A stretch of 64,000 nt of DNA from Mucidula mucida (Eukaryota; Basidiomycota; Agaricomycetes; Agaricales; Physalacriaceae): the NCBI GenBank assembly GCA_015501055.1, contig JADNYV010000107.1:1-64000 (forward strand). Direction: 5' to 3'. Under the pieces are notes generated by a model, which made no database searches, had not been told where the DNA came from, and saw only the letters and a list, made by a program, of their open reading frames with translations. The position numbers were made by a program, and so were the translations under genes. Each line of letters begins with the position of its first letter. Positions within the stretch are counted from its first letter, which is position 1. Shown here piece after piece: positions 1-10,329 of the stretch.

Positions 1-74
1 CGTACATGGCGAAATTGATTGATCCATTATAATCCAATTAACGACGATGAGGGAACATTACAGCAGTGATGTCA

Positions 75-655
75 ACTCGAATACGGAGATACCGGCCACT
101 ACATCTGTCGGCAATCGGGTTGACCTCTTCCCTCCATGGTCTTCAGTGGATTTACATCCCTGCACGTCCTCATGCCTAGATCTTCCTCGGAAATACCTCC
201 AGCTTCAAGCGGCGTCTTTTTAATGCAGTGATTCAGGTAATCTTCCGGACAAATGGCATGCATTCAACCTATCGAGGACTCAAGTCGTTAAAATCGCATG
301 GTTATCCTCCATCTGCCTACAACCGCACATTAAGAAACTCTCGACGATATTGTCGAACTTCTTATCCGAGATGACCATCTGTCTCTCAAGGCTCCGTCCC
401 CGTCAGTGGATCCGCGTCCGTTTGCACAAGCTCCTTCCACGATTTGTGTTGTTGGCGCCTACAGTTCTGTCGCTTTCCAGCTACATCCTTCTTCTCGAAA
501 CGTCACCGGACACTCTTTCCCTTAGTGCAAGTCGGGTCACTCTATCTAGGCGTATTGGATTCCAAACAATCTCGGATAATGGCAGCACTTCTCAGCTCGG
601 AATATCTGACGGTCTTACGAGAGAGCGCACGACAGTGACTCATTCAATTATATAG
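75..655 (+). pseudogene. Decayed F-box-like gene, copy I
   Basis: Bases 75-240 match the 5' flank of the F-box-like gene at 26451-27573 (minus-strand positions about 27730-27910) almost base for base. Bases 330-530 match its first exon when read in shifting frames: a DDHLSL block resembles its DDHPSL, and SYILLLETSPDT resembles SYIPLLEMSPHI. No frame stays open across the whole match, and the leucine-rich 3' half is missing. This copy points rightward, whereas its relatives at 26.5 and 34.2 kb point leftward next to a DAAO gene. It is therefore a broken, rearranged member of the local segmental duplication. The short open frames inside it are not genes. Confidence 0.65.
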
Positions 656-689
656 ACACGGCTGGGTTCCTAAGAAAGATGTTCATTTC

Positions 690-1190
690 GCGTTTCAGAG
701 AAAGTTCAATCGCAGGACGGCGCCTGAATCGCCACCATAATGCTGAACTGGGGCCCAAAGCGCGCGAAAAACTTCTCTGTACGCTGCCCTGCTGCATGCG
801 GAGGTCGTGTCTTTTCTTCCCAAGTAAGCGCGTAAGAGTTCCTCACTTCTCTTGCCAATACGTCTAAAGATCGTACAGATATCGCCTGATGTGGTAGCAC
901 TCTTGTCTTCCGTCGCACACGGTCCACATTCCGAGCCGATCTAATCTACGATGCAAATCACTCAAAACCATGGATCTGTAGCCAAGATCCAGTTCGTTAC
1001 CTCGCGTTCCGGCGATGTAAACGGTCTGAGCGTCATCATACCTCTGCTACTATATTTGAGGACAGTTGGCGGTCCCAGCCATATACTCTGTAACCACAGG
1101 CGCGATGAGTCCGGTCTGAGGCGGAGGATGAACCTGGGGCCACTCACCTCCATGGTCGTGACCGAGAGATTTGCGTGAGTGGCAGGGTGC
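690..1190 (+). other. Non-coding remnant shared with 33380-33800 (minus strand)
   Basis: No convincing gene. Three patches are found again in the same order on the minus strand at 33380-33800: around 925-955 (reads DLIYDAN in both copies), around 1000-1020, and around 1187-1200 (a GGTGCCGCG patch also found upstream of every DAAO copy). The order of shared patches shows this is the degraded upstream part of a DAAO copy from the duplicated block. The gene that DLIYDAN comes from is not recognised. Confidence 0.45.
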
Positions 1191-1270
1191 CGCGGAAAAC
1201 GATGTGTTGGCGCATCGAAGGGGATTATCAGTCGACAACACAGACACAGACACTTCTTCTTATATACATC

Positions 1271-1890
1271 ATGTCTTTCGCCTCTACCCCCGACTTCTTC
1301 TTGACTCGTGTTGATAACAAGCTCGTCCTTCAGCAAGGCCATCCCACTGCGCCTAACCTGGACACCGCCGAAGAAGCGCATCCTGGTTGTTACAATGTTA
1401 CAAGATTGATTCCGCCTACGCTAATAAAATCACTGGTTTCACTGTAGGTGTAGGTGTTTCGTATCTTTTGAGTTACATATTCTAACAGTCGCTTCAGACT
1501 GCTTGGGCACTTGTCGATGCCGGCTACGATGTGACCATTATCGCTGAGCGTTGGGCGGATCCCAAAAACGCATCACTTCTCAAACTGCTGGCGCTTTGTC
1601 GGAATTCCCGCCAGCTGTTGGTGGAAAACATACCGATGTACGCGATGTTCTCTATGATTTGATTGTGTTCTTATCTTCAATCGCAGGTCATCTCATTGCA
1701 CACCTCGAGGCGCTAGTGCATGATCGCCTACCACGCTTTCGATAAAGTGCAGGAGATTATACCTCGCGATGACTACCTGGATCATGGCGTGCAGATGCGC
1801 ATGGCCAACTTCTTCTTCGACCAGAAGATGGAGGATATGCCCGACCGCGGCCAGCTGGACAAATTTGAGGAGATCATGGCGCAGAAGAAA
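1271..1890 (+). pseudogene. D-amino-acid-oxidase-like pseudogene, copy 1 (5' half)
   Basis: The 5' half of the gene at 28602-30114 is recognisable exon by exon: the start (PDFFLTR, LVLQQG), the two-exon FAD-binding region (AWALVDAGYDVTIIAERWADP) and the exon ending near EEIMAQK. It is broken in several ways. The dinucleotide-binding glycine loop (GGGVTG in the intact copy) is replaced by unrelated sequence with a net insertion. The exon that should carry RITSQ is frameshifted, and the copy stops at the exon 3/intron 3 border, so the catalytic C-terminal half is absent. The USB1 gene begins about 245 bp downstream. It cannot encode an active oxidase. Confidence 0.85.
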
Positions 1891-2136
1891 AGATGATATG
1901 CAGGAGACGCTAGGTGTGAATGCGGCTGTGATAATTTATTTCTTATTTATACTACGCGTCGCACTCCTACTTGCATTGTTCATTTATTTAGTGTTATTTA
2001 GTGTGAAGCACTTGGAAACTCTTACAAAGGAGAATGATCCGCCGGTTTTTGCTCCCTTGGACAGTCATTCCAGGATACCAACTTTATATCAGGCATACCG
2101 GGCCGGTGTCCCGACGGACCTTTCTTCCGCACCTCC

Positions 2137-2989
2137 ATGTCAAAACGAGGCGCGTCGCTGGTGGAATATTCCAGCTCGGACAGCGACGACGACAGTGATT
2201 CCCGTCCCAAGCGCCGGTCCGTCGCGCTCTACCCATTCTTATATCGACTCATCCAATTTCGATAGAAAACTGCCCACCCTCTCCTCCTCCCTCATCGTCC
2301 CGGTCCCCGTCGATAACCCAGCGCTGCACCAAGGCCGCGTCCGCACCACGCCGCATGTCGATGGTCAATGGGCCTCTCATGTTTATGTTGCTCTGAAGCT
2401 CAGCAGGCGCTCGTCGCTGTATACGCTGCTGAGCGAAGTAATCGATACCGCGCGCTGCGATGTTCCTACTCTGCATGGATTTTGGGTTGCGGAGAAGGAG
2501 GCCGAGCTGCATGTGTCGCTGTCGAGACCGATCTTTCTGAGGGCGCATCAGAGGGAGGATTTAAAGTGTGCTGTCAAGGGGCTGGCTAATAAAACTGCAC
2601 CGTGCGTACCCTCTGTTGACTGCTTGTGTATCGCTGAAAAGCTTATTAGATTCACAATTTCCTTTGCTGCTCTTGCAGCGCTGACGAATGACGAGCAGAC
2701 GCGGACGTTTCTTGCTGTGGAGGTCGGCGCGGGGCATGGGGAGCTTGTGCGTTTGTCGGATGGACTCAAGCCCCTGCTGCGGCGTCTTCGACAGAAGGAA
2801 TACTACGACGCTCCGCGGTATCATGGCTCGATTGCTTGGGCGTTAGATGCGGTTCATCTTGCTACGAAAAGTCTCAACGAACGATATCAGGCCGCTTTGG
2901 CTGCTAAAGCCAATGCTTTCGAGGCGGAGCGGGTGGAGGTGAAGATTGGCAAGAATGTTTTTGCATGGCGTTTCAAGGGCGCGTCGTAG
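2137..2989 (+). CDS. USB1: U6 snRNA 3'-5' phosphodiesterase (USB1/Mpn1 family)
   Basis: Nuclear 2H-phosphoesterase that trims the oligo(U) tail of U6 snRNA and leaves a terminal phosphate, stabilising U6 for splicing. Both signature HxS motifs are visible: HVSLSRP in the middle and YHGSIAW near the end. They flank the family block TNDEQTRTFLAVEV and a GHGEL segment. The start chosen gives the usual acidic/serine N-terminus (SSSDSDDDSDS) followed by a KRR patch. Two small introns restore a continuous frame: 2217-2265 (49 bp) and 2602-2649 (48 bp). The second intron must end at 2649 rather than at the more obvious CAG at 2678, because only that choice keeps the frame and the conserved FTISFAAL strand. 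Seen: motifs and splice signals. Known: the family role. Length, about 250 residues, is normal for fungi. Confidence 0.9.
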
Positions 2990-3414
2990 ATCAAGCTTGT
3001 CGTGTGTGGTCCATACATAGGCCGCCAGTCGCTTCCACAAAGCCCTGCTCTCGTTTATCATCTTTTCCTATAACTTAACAGCCAGCTTCCCAATGTCTAC
3101 AATGTTGGTGGCGCTTATGACTTGGCTTTGCAATTCGCGCTGAACAGGACGTGCATCATGTACAACTTTCTACCTGCAGCGCCACAAACGGAAATAGGTG
3201 CATCGACTACAAGTGACGTAGGCTTTTCCTGCTTCCTTCCTATTACCATCAGCGCCATCCCGTCGAGGTCTTGCCTCAGCCTTTTCCTCGCCTTTTAAAC
3301 ATATCTCGCCTTCATCAAATACGCGCGCCTACCGACTAGGATTCTACACACTCTACAAGTCCAAAAGTACGCATATATGCGCCTTATTTGGCCCAGACTA
3401 ACCAAAGTATAGCT
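2990..3414. other. Intergenic, USB1 to uncharacterised gene
   Basis: Contains the USB1 3' flank and, in its pyrimidine-rich right half (about 3220-3360), the probable promoter/5' UTR of the next gene. Nothing else is recognised. Confidence 0.4.
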
Positions 3415-4305
3415 ATGGCCCCTCTAGTCAACCGCGATTCTTCTACCGCAACTATCCAGCACGAGCGACCGCAGCAGCGCTTACGCGAGCTACTCGAACA
3501 GCACAACCGCCAAATATTACCAGGACAGGGGCAGCGGGTGAGGGATCCCGACGTCTTGGCGAAGAGCGTTTGGCAGTACGCGAAGGATCGCGATTTGTTC
3601 CAGCTCTCCCTCGCTAGCGCTTCTAAAGCTCTCGCAACGCGCTATTCCTCTCTGCCGCAAGGCGTGCTCGCAGCTTGGTGGGAGCGCAAGCCGTCTGTCG
3701 TTCCCAGAGGAAAAGAAAACCGCCCGCCTAAGCCGCCCGCCAAGCGACCTTCAGCTGCGACCACTCTTCCTTCATCAAAGCCAAACCAGTCCCTCACGCG
3801 AGCCCCGAAGGATTATCGCGTGTTCCCAGAACACTACGATCTCACGCACAAACTCTCATCCCAGCCGACGACCGTCGCAACATACAAGCCTAAATTGACA
3901 TCTTCTACGACTGCTATACGACGTCCTTCTAGCCCCGCCCTACCTCTGTTGTCTTCTCAGAGTCCTCCCAGCAACTCACACGTATCACGCAAGCGCCGAA
4001 AGGTGTCCTCCAAGGCCGACGCGATAAATCCCTCGACCGAAAATGCTAGTTTGTCGCCAACACAACAAGACAAGCTGCGGACCCATAACAAGCTCGCTCG
4101 CGCCATGTTGAAGGAGGACAACAATGACCGCCAGGAGAAGCAGCAGGACAATGGCGCGGTCGCTTCGAAGCGCTTTTTGTGGGAGCGAATGAACATTTTT
4201 TATATGACGGAGGGATGGGAAAGGTCGTCGACATACTCGGGAAGACCTCTTCGAGAAGAAGGCGAAGGGCGATTCGAGTATCTCGCTAAGCATGGGTTTC
4301 TTTGA
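3415..4305 (+). CDS. Uncharacterised basic, disordered protein (296 aa)
   Basis: Single-exon frame starting at the ATG in GCTATGGCC; an upstream in-frame TTG is not a plausible start. I do not recognise a family. Residues about 20-90 look ordered: ELLEQHN, then a helix-like stretch with VWQYAKDRDLF and VLAAWWE. Residues 95-215 are Pro/Ser/Lys-rich and disordered, and include GKENRPP and a basic SRKRRKV patch that could be a nuclear localisation signal. The C-terminus (about 225-296) is charged, with FLWERMNIFYMTEGW and a terminal EYLAKHGFL, and may be a second conserved block. Codon use and frame length make it a real gene. Nuclear location is inferred only from the basic patch. Confidence 0.7.
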   Translation: MAPLVNRDSSTATIQHERPQQRLRELLEQHNRQILPGQGQRVRDPDVLAKSVWQYAKDRDLFQLSLASASKALATRYSSLPQGVLAAWWERKPSVVPRGKENRPPKPPAKRPSAATTLPSSKPNQSLTRAPKDYRVFPEHYDLTHKLSSQPTTVATYKPKLTSSTTAIRRPSSPALPLLSSQSPPSNSHVSRKRRKVSSKADAINPSTENASLSPTQQDKLRTHNKLARAMLKEDNNDRQEKQQDNGAVASKRFLWERMNIFYMTEGWERSSTYSGRPLREEGEGRFEYLAKHGFL

Positions 4306-4635
4306 GCTGTGGTCACGCTCTATACCCATTTGGGGCTTGGGACATATGTACGACACGCTCTTTCTACTACTTCAACACCCATATTTTTCTCCGTAGATGT
4401 ACTTTTGTCTACGCTACTATCCCGGAAAGGTCAACCCTTCTGTATATACCTTTATTTTCATTCTACGATATCTCCGTCGCGTCTAATCAGTCTTTTGAGC
4501 GCGAGCCACAATGGGAAAGATAGACAGCCAGCGAAGCCGGAAATCTCGATGGTCCCCTTTCATACAGAGAGACCTACACAATCGGTGAGGATGGGAACAC
4601 GCCTTTGACAGGATGCCTTACAAATCTGAAGCTCG
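4306..4635. other. Convergent 3' intergenic spacer
   Basis: Lies between two genes that converge (plus gene ends at 4305, minus gene ends at 4636). It presumably holds both 3' UTRs. Open frames here are short and show no similarity to anything I recognise. Confidence 0.4.
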
Positions 4636-5700
4636 TCAGACGGGAGGTTCATTGAAGGATGAAGGCCAACTTACACTGGGTCCCGACAAGTGTGTAGTAC
4701 GTGCCGATGCCCTGAATGTCATCTGTGAGACGTGGTACACTCTAAGAGACGAGACACCAACTGTGAACAAATGCCACCAGGAATGGCCTTTGGAACAATG
4801 TATTAACAAAGGTTCTTCAGAAACGAGTATAATGAGAATCACCTTCCAACAAAAAGGCCGCCGGCCACCCAATCGACGTCTTCCAGACAGTCAGCTTGTC
4901 GCAAAAGATATTGTCCAGATTCCACACGAAAAAGCCAAACACAAAAAGCTCTGCGCCCAACGTGTACACATTGCCGACCTCTGCGCGTTTCTCCGCAGGA
5001 ATCTTTGACCGCGCTTCGTCTGACCACTTGACGAGGTATGCGACGCGTGCTACGCATCCGATGACGATCGTGGCGAATACGACTTGGTGGTACACCGGGT
5101 TCCTGTATATGATGCTACAAATAGCGTAAAAGCGAATGATATAGCGCAAGACGGAACGTACTAAGACCAGGTGAACAGAGCATCGAAAAGGATTATCAGC
5201 ACCATAGTAGATATCGTACGCGGGCTTTTCATGTTGAAGCCTGGGGCGTTATCGTAGAGACACCACAAGCTCGTCGTCGTGCCGTAGATCATCGGGAGCT
5301 CGTCGGCGAGCTGGTATTGGAACAGCAATGTCGCGTGGAATGCGAAGCTACCTATCCCGACAATGGCGAAGCTCTTTTTTGCTTCCCTTCAGTTCTTGGG
5401 AGGGAGAGGGGAAGAGGAGAGGCGTACGTACAGCGTACCCGGCGGTATACCGCGTGGGGAGGGACTCTTTGAGGACGTGTACGAGGCCGAAGAGCGCGAG
5501 GGCGATGGTGAAGAGGTTGGAGAGGGTGTTGGCCATTTCGGCGATGTAGAAGGAGAATTGGTAGTTGGCCTGGGGGGAAGGGTTAGCGCGGGATGTGGGG
5601 GGAAGGAGGGAAAGCGCGTGCGTACTTCACACCAATCCAAGGTGGCGGTTATTGGGCCGTGATAGCCGGGGTAGTTTATGGCGAGGGTGGACGAGGCCAT
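4636..5700 (-). CDS. Alkaline ceramidase (ACER/YPC1/YDC1 family)
   Basis: Integral ER/Golgi membrane hydrolase that splits (phyto)ceramide into a long-chain base and a fatty acid. Five exons: 5626-5700, 5432-5569, 5162-5373, 4843-5114 and 4636-4787. They join to 282 codons, close to the family norm. Family landmarks in order: GPITATLDWCE at the N-terminus; the SFAFH motif (Ser80, His84) followed 11 residues later by Asp95 in ADELPMIY; and the C-terminal GHSWWH (His234, His238). Together these are the Zn ligands and catalytic Ser/Asp known from human ACER3. The stretches between are hydrophobic, as expected for seven transmembrane helices. All introns are 47-58 bp with GT...AG ends. Intron 1 is extremely C-rich on the sense strand. 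Confidence in family is high; substrate preference cannot be read from sequence. Confidence 0.93.
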
Positions 5701-5879
5701 GGTTAGCTAGCAGGGGACTAGAGAGTGTATGTACAGAGCAGAAATCGCGACGACGGTTGGTTTCGGCGATGGTGAGGGTGGAAGCAAGGATGACGGAGCC
5801 GAGTAGGGTAATAGCCATCCCGTGACATGCCGAGACAGGGACAGGTCCCAGGTACAATTGTTGATTTATCCTTCAAACT

Positions 5880-6085
5880 CAAACCAAGGGGCAGGCAGCC
5901 GATAAATCCGTGAAATCGACTGGTACCACCCCCTCCGTCGGAAATATGTCGGTTACATAGCCCGTATCGCCGAAGCCTCTCGCGTTCAATGCGTCGCGCG
6001 TCTCCTCAATTGTCTGCTTCCATCTGAACCTGAGGTAAATCTTGCACGGAATCTCACCACTTTTGAACTCCAATGTACATCCCAA
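5880..6085 (-). pseudogene. Gene fragment of unknown family (3' end)
   Basis: An open frame on the minus strand ends in PTEGVVPVDFTDLSAACPL and a stop codon. The same protein segment is encoded again, in the opposite orientation, at 6456-6525, so it is at least conserved as sequence. Upstream of 6085 no splice-joined exon could be found with confidence. It may be the last exon of a small gene, or a piece left after an inversion-duplication. I do not recognise the family. Confidence 0.35.
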
Positions 6086-6528
6086 AAGCTTTGAGCTTTC
6101 ATAGTGTCATTGGGCAACTTTACTACGTACAAGTCAATCTTACAGTACTACTTACGCTCAACGCCAGGTGCTTAGAATCTCATGTGAGCGTGAGCGCACA
6201 GTGGGACAGTGCGATGTGATTATTGAGCTGCTAATCTGCGCTGAGAGCAGGCTCTAGATGGACAATAGCGCAAATGCAATGGGAAATTGGTTCATTGAAG
6301 GGGAGACAGCAAGGAATAGCATAATGATGTACTACACACCAATAAGTACTGGATGTGAACAATTCGGAAGGAATTGATGACATTCTGCACCTGCGCGTAG
6401 TCGATGGATTGGGCCAAGATTGCCAGTAATACGAGCTACGCGGAGTCGCGGACCGACATAATTCCCACGGAGGGGGTGGTACCAGTCGATTTCACGGATT
6501 TATCGGCTGCCTGCCCCTTGCTTCAAAC
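5880..6528. repeat. Inverted repeat, about 72-bp arms
   Basis: Arms at about 5880-5951 and 6457-6528 are near-identical inverted copies; by eye only a few mismatches occur. The 505 bp between them holds no recognised gene. The arms include coding-looking sequence (see the fragment at 5880-6085), so this looks like a partial inverted gene duplication rather than a classic transposon: no terminal target duplication was seen. Confidence 0.6.
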
Positions 6529-7214
6529 ACAGACGAACGGTAGCCGTTGGACTTTTCTTGCTCTTGACCATCATCCTACCAAGGCAGCGCGCTCCCTCTT
6601 GTTTCTCGTGCATGGTGGCACCAATGCGATTCCCAGACCGACAGTGCATCAATGCTCTCTCTGATCAACGTTCCATAGCTCTGCCAGGCTCAGGGTTGCT
6701 TGCACTCGTTCACGTCGCGTCAATTCCAAACCTTGTTGATTTCAAAATGGCGGCCAAGCTTGGAGCAGCTCTTGAAGAATTTCTGGTACAGTATAATCAT
6801 TCTCCCAAAGTATACACTTTAAACAGCAGCGATACACGACACTTTCGAGTTTCGGAATGCGTGATACTAGCAGTTGTTTGTCATCGTGTACCATGGCAGC
6901 ATCACTGATAGCCTTGATTCGTCTACCCCCAGCATACATCTATCGTTGCCTTCTAGGTCCGTTCTCAGCCCTATCAAGAATCTACCGCGTGCCACGACGT
7001 TGGCTGTCATGGTTCTCCGACGTCTAGAGATGGCTGGAGCGTCTTCTCAGTCGGTGGAAACTTGCCTCCTGCCCACTCATTCAGCTCGTTGTAACCGAGT
7101 CGGACGAACTAGCCGGATGCCTGTGATATTCGCGCACCCGGCTTCGCACGTGGTCACCGATCATATAAGGGGTTCCCCAAAGTTAGCGCCTGCCAGTCTT
7201 TCCACCGGACCACC
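6529..7214. other. Intergenic upstream of the acyltransferase gene
   Basis: No gene recognised. Several open frames overlap on both strands, but none has splice structure or a family signature. The last 200 bp presumably contain the acyltransferase promoter. Confidence 0.35.
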
Positions 7215-9705
7215 ATGGCTTACGACCTGGCCAACCTCCCGTTCGATGGAGCGATGCTGTTCTGGCGCATCGTTCTCACCATATTCTTTCGCGAAATCAG
7301 GCCCAGAGGCGCGTATAACATACCCAGGTCGGGACCGGTCATATTCGTTGGGGCACCCCATCATAATCAGGCATGTCCTATGGTGACGCAAGCACGCTGT
7401 GTTACTGATGAACGATAGTTTCTGGATCTCAATCTTAGCTTGGAGGTGTACAAGGAGACGAATCGACATGTACAATTCTTGGTGGCCGCGAAAAGTATGG
7501 AAAGAAGGTTTGTTGGCTTCTTTTGTCGATTGATGGACTGCAGTACGTTTTTGTGGCTCGTTACTTTCTATTTCTGACGTGGCTTTAGTTCCCGTCATCC
7601 GCGCGACCGACTCTGCGAAAACTGGCAAAGGCAAGATACGCCTGTCCCCCGACGATCCTTGTCTCGTCATAGGCGAAGGCACTCAGTTCACCTCCACCTT
7701 TAAACCCCGCATGCAGATCATGCTTCCCCGCGCTCTAGGCTCCTTGCTTGCCGAAGTCGTGGAGGTTATATCTGACGACCAATTACGCATTAAAAAGGAG
7801 TTTGGAGGTGAAAAGGGTACGGCCAAATTCCGGGAGCGTGATGAGGCTGTCGACTACAAGGCCCTACCCTTTGTGGATCAACAGGAAATGTATAGGCACG
7901 TCTACGAGTCCTTGCAGAATAACGGCAGTATTGGAATCTTCCCTGAAGGTGGAAACTTTTTGTGGATCTCCATACCCTCGTAATTGAAACTTGCTCACAG
8001 GTGGAAGCCACGACCGCACGGACCTTCTCCCCCTCAAAGCTGGCGTGTCGATAATGGCGCTCGGTGCGATGGCCAATAACCCATATCTCAAAGTCAAAAT
8101 CGTCCCAGTCGGCCTGTCCTACTTCCATGCGCACAAATTCCGCTCGAGGGGTGTAGTCGAGTTTGGCACGGCGTTTGATGTCCCGACCGAGTTTGTCGAG
8201 TCGTTCAAGAAGGGCGGCGCGGAGAAGCGGGACGCGGTGCAGCGGTTCCTCGATCTCATCTATGACGCTCTGAAGACTGTCACCGTGCGCGCCCCGGATT
8301 ACGACACGCTCATGTTGATACAGGCGATACGGCGACTGTACAAGACGCCGTTTGAGCATCCGACGCTGGGGCAGGTTGTGGAGATGAATCGAAGGCTGTT
8401 GGAAGGATATCAGGTGTTCAAGGATGAGCCGCAGGTGGTACAGCTGAGGAAAGACGTCCTCAAGTACAACCGAATGCTGAGGGATTTGGGGTTGAGGGAC
8501 CATCAGGTGCCGCGGGCAAGGAAGGCGAGTTTGGCGGCGTTGGGGCTGTTGGGCTACAGGACGTGTTTGCTCCTCGTGTGGACGGCGTTAGCCCTACCTG
8601 GAACTATTCTTAACGGGCCGCTGTTGATCCTGGCGTCGATACTATCCAGGAAGAAAGCCAAGGGTATGTGTCCTTGCAGTACTTCTGTAACGTAACTTGA
8701 CGTGACCGCGTTCTGCAGAGGCATTGGCTGCGTCGACCGTCAAAATTGCTGGACGAGATGTATTGGCAACATGGAAAGTGTTGATCTCGATGGGAGTAGC
8801 GCCCGTCCTGTATGGCTTGTACGCGGCGTTGGCGACATTGTTGGTTGTCCGCGCGAGGTTACCTTTCAAATATCGAATATTGACGCCTTTCGCTGTCACT
8901 GCTGCGTTACCGTTCATGAACTTTGCTGCGTTGAAGTTTGGCGAGGCGGGATTCGACGTGCTCAAGTATGTTGACTGCTTCTTCCAATTCTTCGATATTA
9001 ATTTTGGGCCGCAGGTCGTTACGGCCGTTGATACTCGCGGTCCTTCCTGGGCAGCAGAAGCAGCTTGACAAGCTCAAGGCGACGCGCGAACAGCTTTCCA
9101 ACCAGGTGTCAAATGTTATCAATAACTTTGGTCCCAAGATCTTTGACGATTTCAAAGAGGTGGGCCACTGGTTACTTCTGGAAACTTGGAGGAGCTAACA
9201 TCCATCACAGCAAATGCAGCCATTGGCTGTTGCTCCACCTCCCAGCGGCGTACCGGGCATTTGGTCGCGTATAAGCAGCACTGGCGCTGTCGACGCGCAG
9301 GGCCTCGGTCTGAACCACCCCATGACATGGCTCGACGAGCGGCTTTTCGGATGGAGCCATAGCGCGACGCGGGGCACGAACGCGTGGGCGGGCGATGCGA
9401 CGCCTCACCCCCCTGCCGAGTCGGAACCTGTGGAATCGGATGACAGTGATTCTGGGGATTATGAGCATGTCATTGGGTTTATACCTGATGGCGACCAGAA
9501 GGTGGGGAACGGCAAGCGGAGCCGGACGAGTTCGTATGCGGATCTGCAGAAGCTCAAGTTGGCGCCGTTTTCGACGGTGGTGCTTCCGACGAGTTTGCCG
9601 CCTGCGAAGACGCCTACGGGGGAGCTGGATGGGATTCATTTTACGAGGGTGCATGAGAGGAAGAGGGTGGGTAAGGGGGATGGGGGTGGGGAGGGGATGG
9701 AGTAG
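7215..9705 (+). CDS. Glycerol-3-phosphate / DHAP acyltransferase (Sct1/Gpt2 type)
   Basis: ER-membrane enzyme that acylates sn-1 of glycerol-3-phosphate or dihydroxyacetone phosphate, the first step of phospholipid and triacylglycerol synthesis. Seven exons: 7215-7370, 7419-7542, 7589-7948, 8001-8663, 8719-8965, 9015-9159 and 9211-9705. They join to 729 residues, the usual size for fungal Sct1. PlsC motifs: H-x4-D as HNQFLD (split by intron 1), IPVIRA (across intron 2), and FPEGGSHDR (across intron 3). Hydrophobic segments lie near the N-terminus (MLFWRIVLTIFF) and around residues 430-530, followed by VLKSLRPLILAVLPG and an acidic/Ser-rich tail (ESDDSDSGDYEHV). Intron 1 has a GC donor (AG/GCATGT). 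The final codons are Gly-rich because of a strong G-run tract. Confidence 0.93.
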
Positions 9706-10329
9706 TTTAGCTTGCTTTCTACTTATTTTGTTGTCTGTTATTGACCGTGCTTTGTACTGTATTACTTGCGATTATTAGTTGAAGACCGAGCTGGTCGAAC
9801 ACATTGGTGGAGTTCCAATCTCAGTTGTGACTTGCTTAAACGAAGTTGAACAGGAGTAAAAGCGCGTTTGGGGACCGATGTAGGGTAGTACTTGACCGGG
9901 GTGACCGGCAGTGAATTGAAAGTTTTGGAGATCCTCTTTGGGGAAACCCCCATTCTTTTTTTGGAATCAATTCTATACTCTTGTGTAGTACAACAGTACG
10001 CGTTCGAGCTTTTGTACGTAGGTATAATAGGCCACTCGCATGGGTCTGGCTTCTGCTTCGTCTTCTCTTCTAGAGGACGACTTGTATATACCCGTTAGGA
10101 GGATGAACATACTGGGACTTTTGGCTAGCAAGCGCATGTTGTAGGAGTCCCGTTCACGAGTTGGCATGCACCGTGCCAAGAGAGAGACCTGCCCCACCTC
10201 CATGCTTGTCGTTATGCATTGTCCATCCCCCCCCAAAAAAAAGTTTGTGGACCTAGAATTTGCGGGAGTTATTGATTGCACCCGGTGGTGGTTATTTGAG
10301 TATTCACTGGAGTTCAAGTCAATCACCGC
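9706..10329. other. Intergenic, nothing recognised
   Basis: 3' flank of the acyltransferase and 5' flank of the kinase-like gene. It contains a 10-base C run followed by nine A at about 10229-10247. Short open frames are not supported. Confidence 0.35.

Noticed and set aside
962..1381. Minus-strand open frame of 139 codons over the DAAO pseudogene
   Set aside because: It overlaps the recognisable exon of the decayed DAAO on the other strand and has no family features.
2602..2678. USB1 intron ending at the CAG of 2676-2678
   Set aside because: It gives a 77-bp intron that destroys the frame and removes the conserved FTISFAAL strand. The 48-bp intron ending at 2649 keeps both.
3388..3414. Upstream extension of the gene at 3415
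   Set aside because: It begins with TTG; the first ATG is at 3415.
6558..6908. Open frame of 116 codons upstream of the acyltransferase
   Set aside because: No domain, no splice structure and overlapping frames on both strands. Treated as intergenic.
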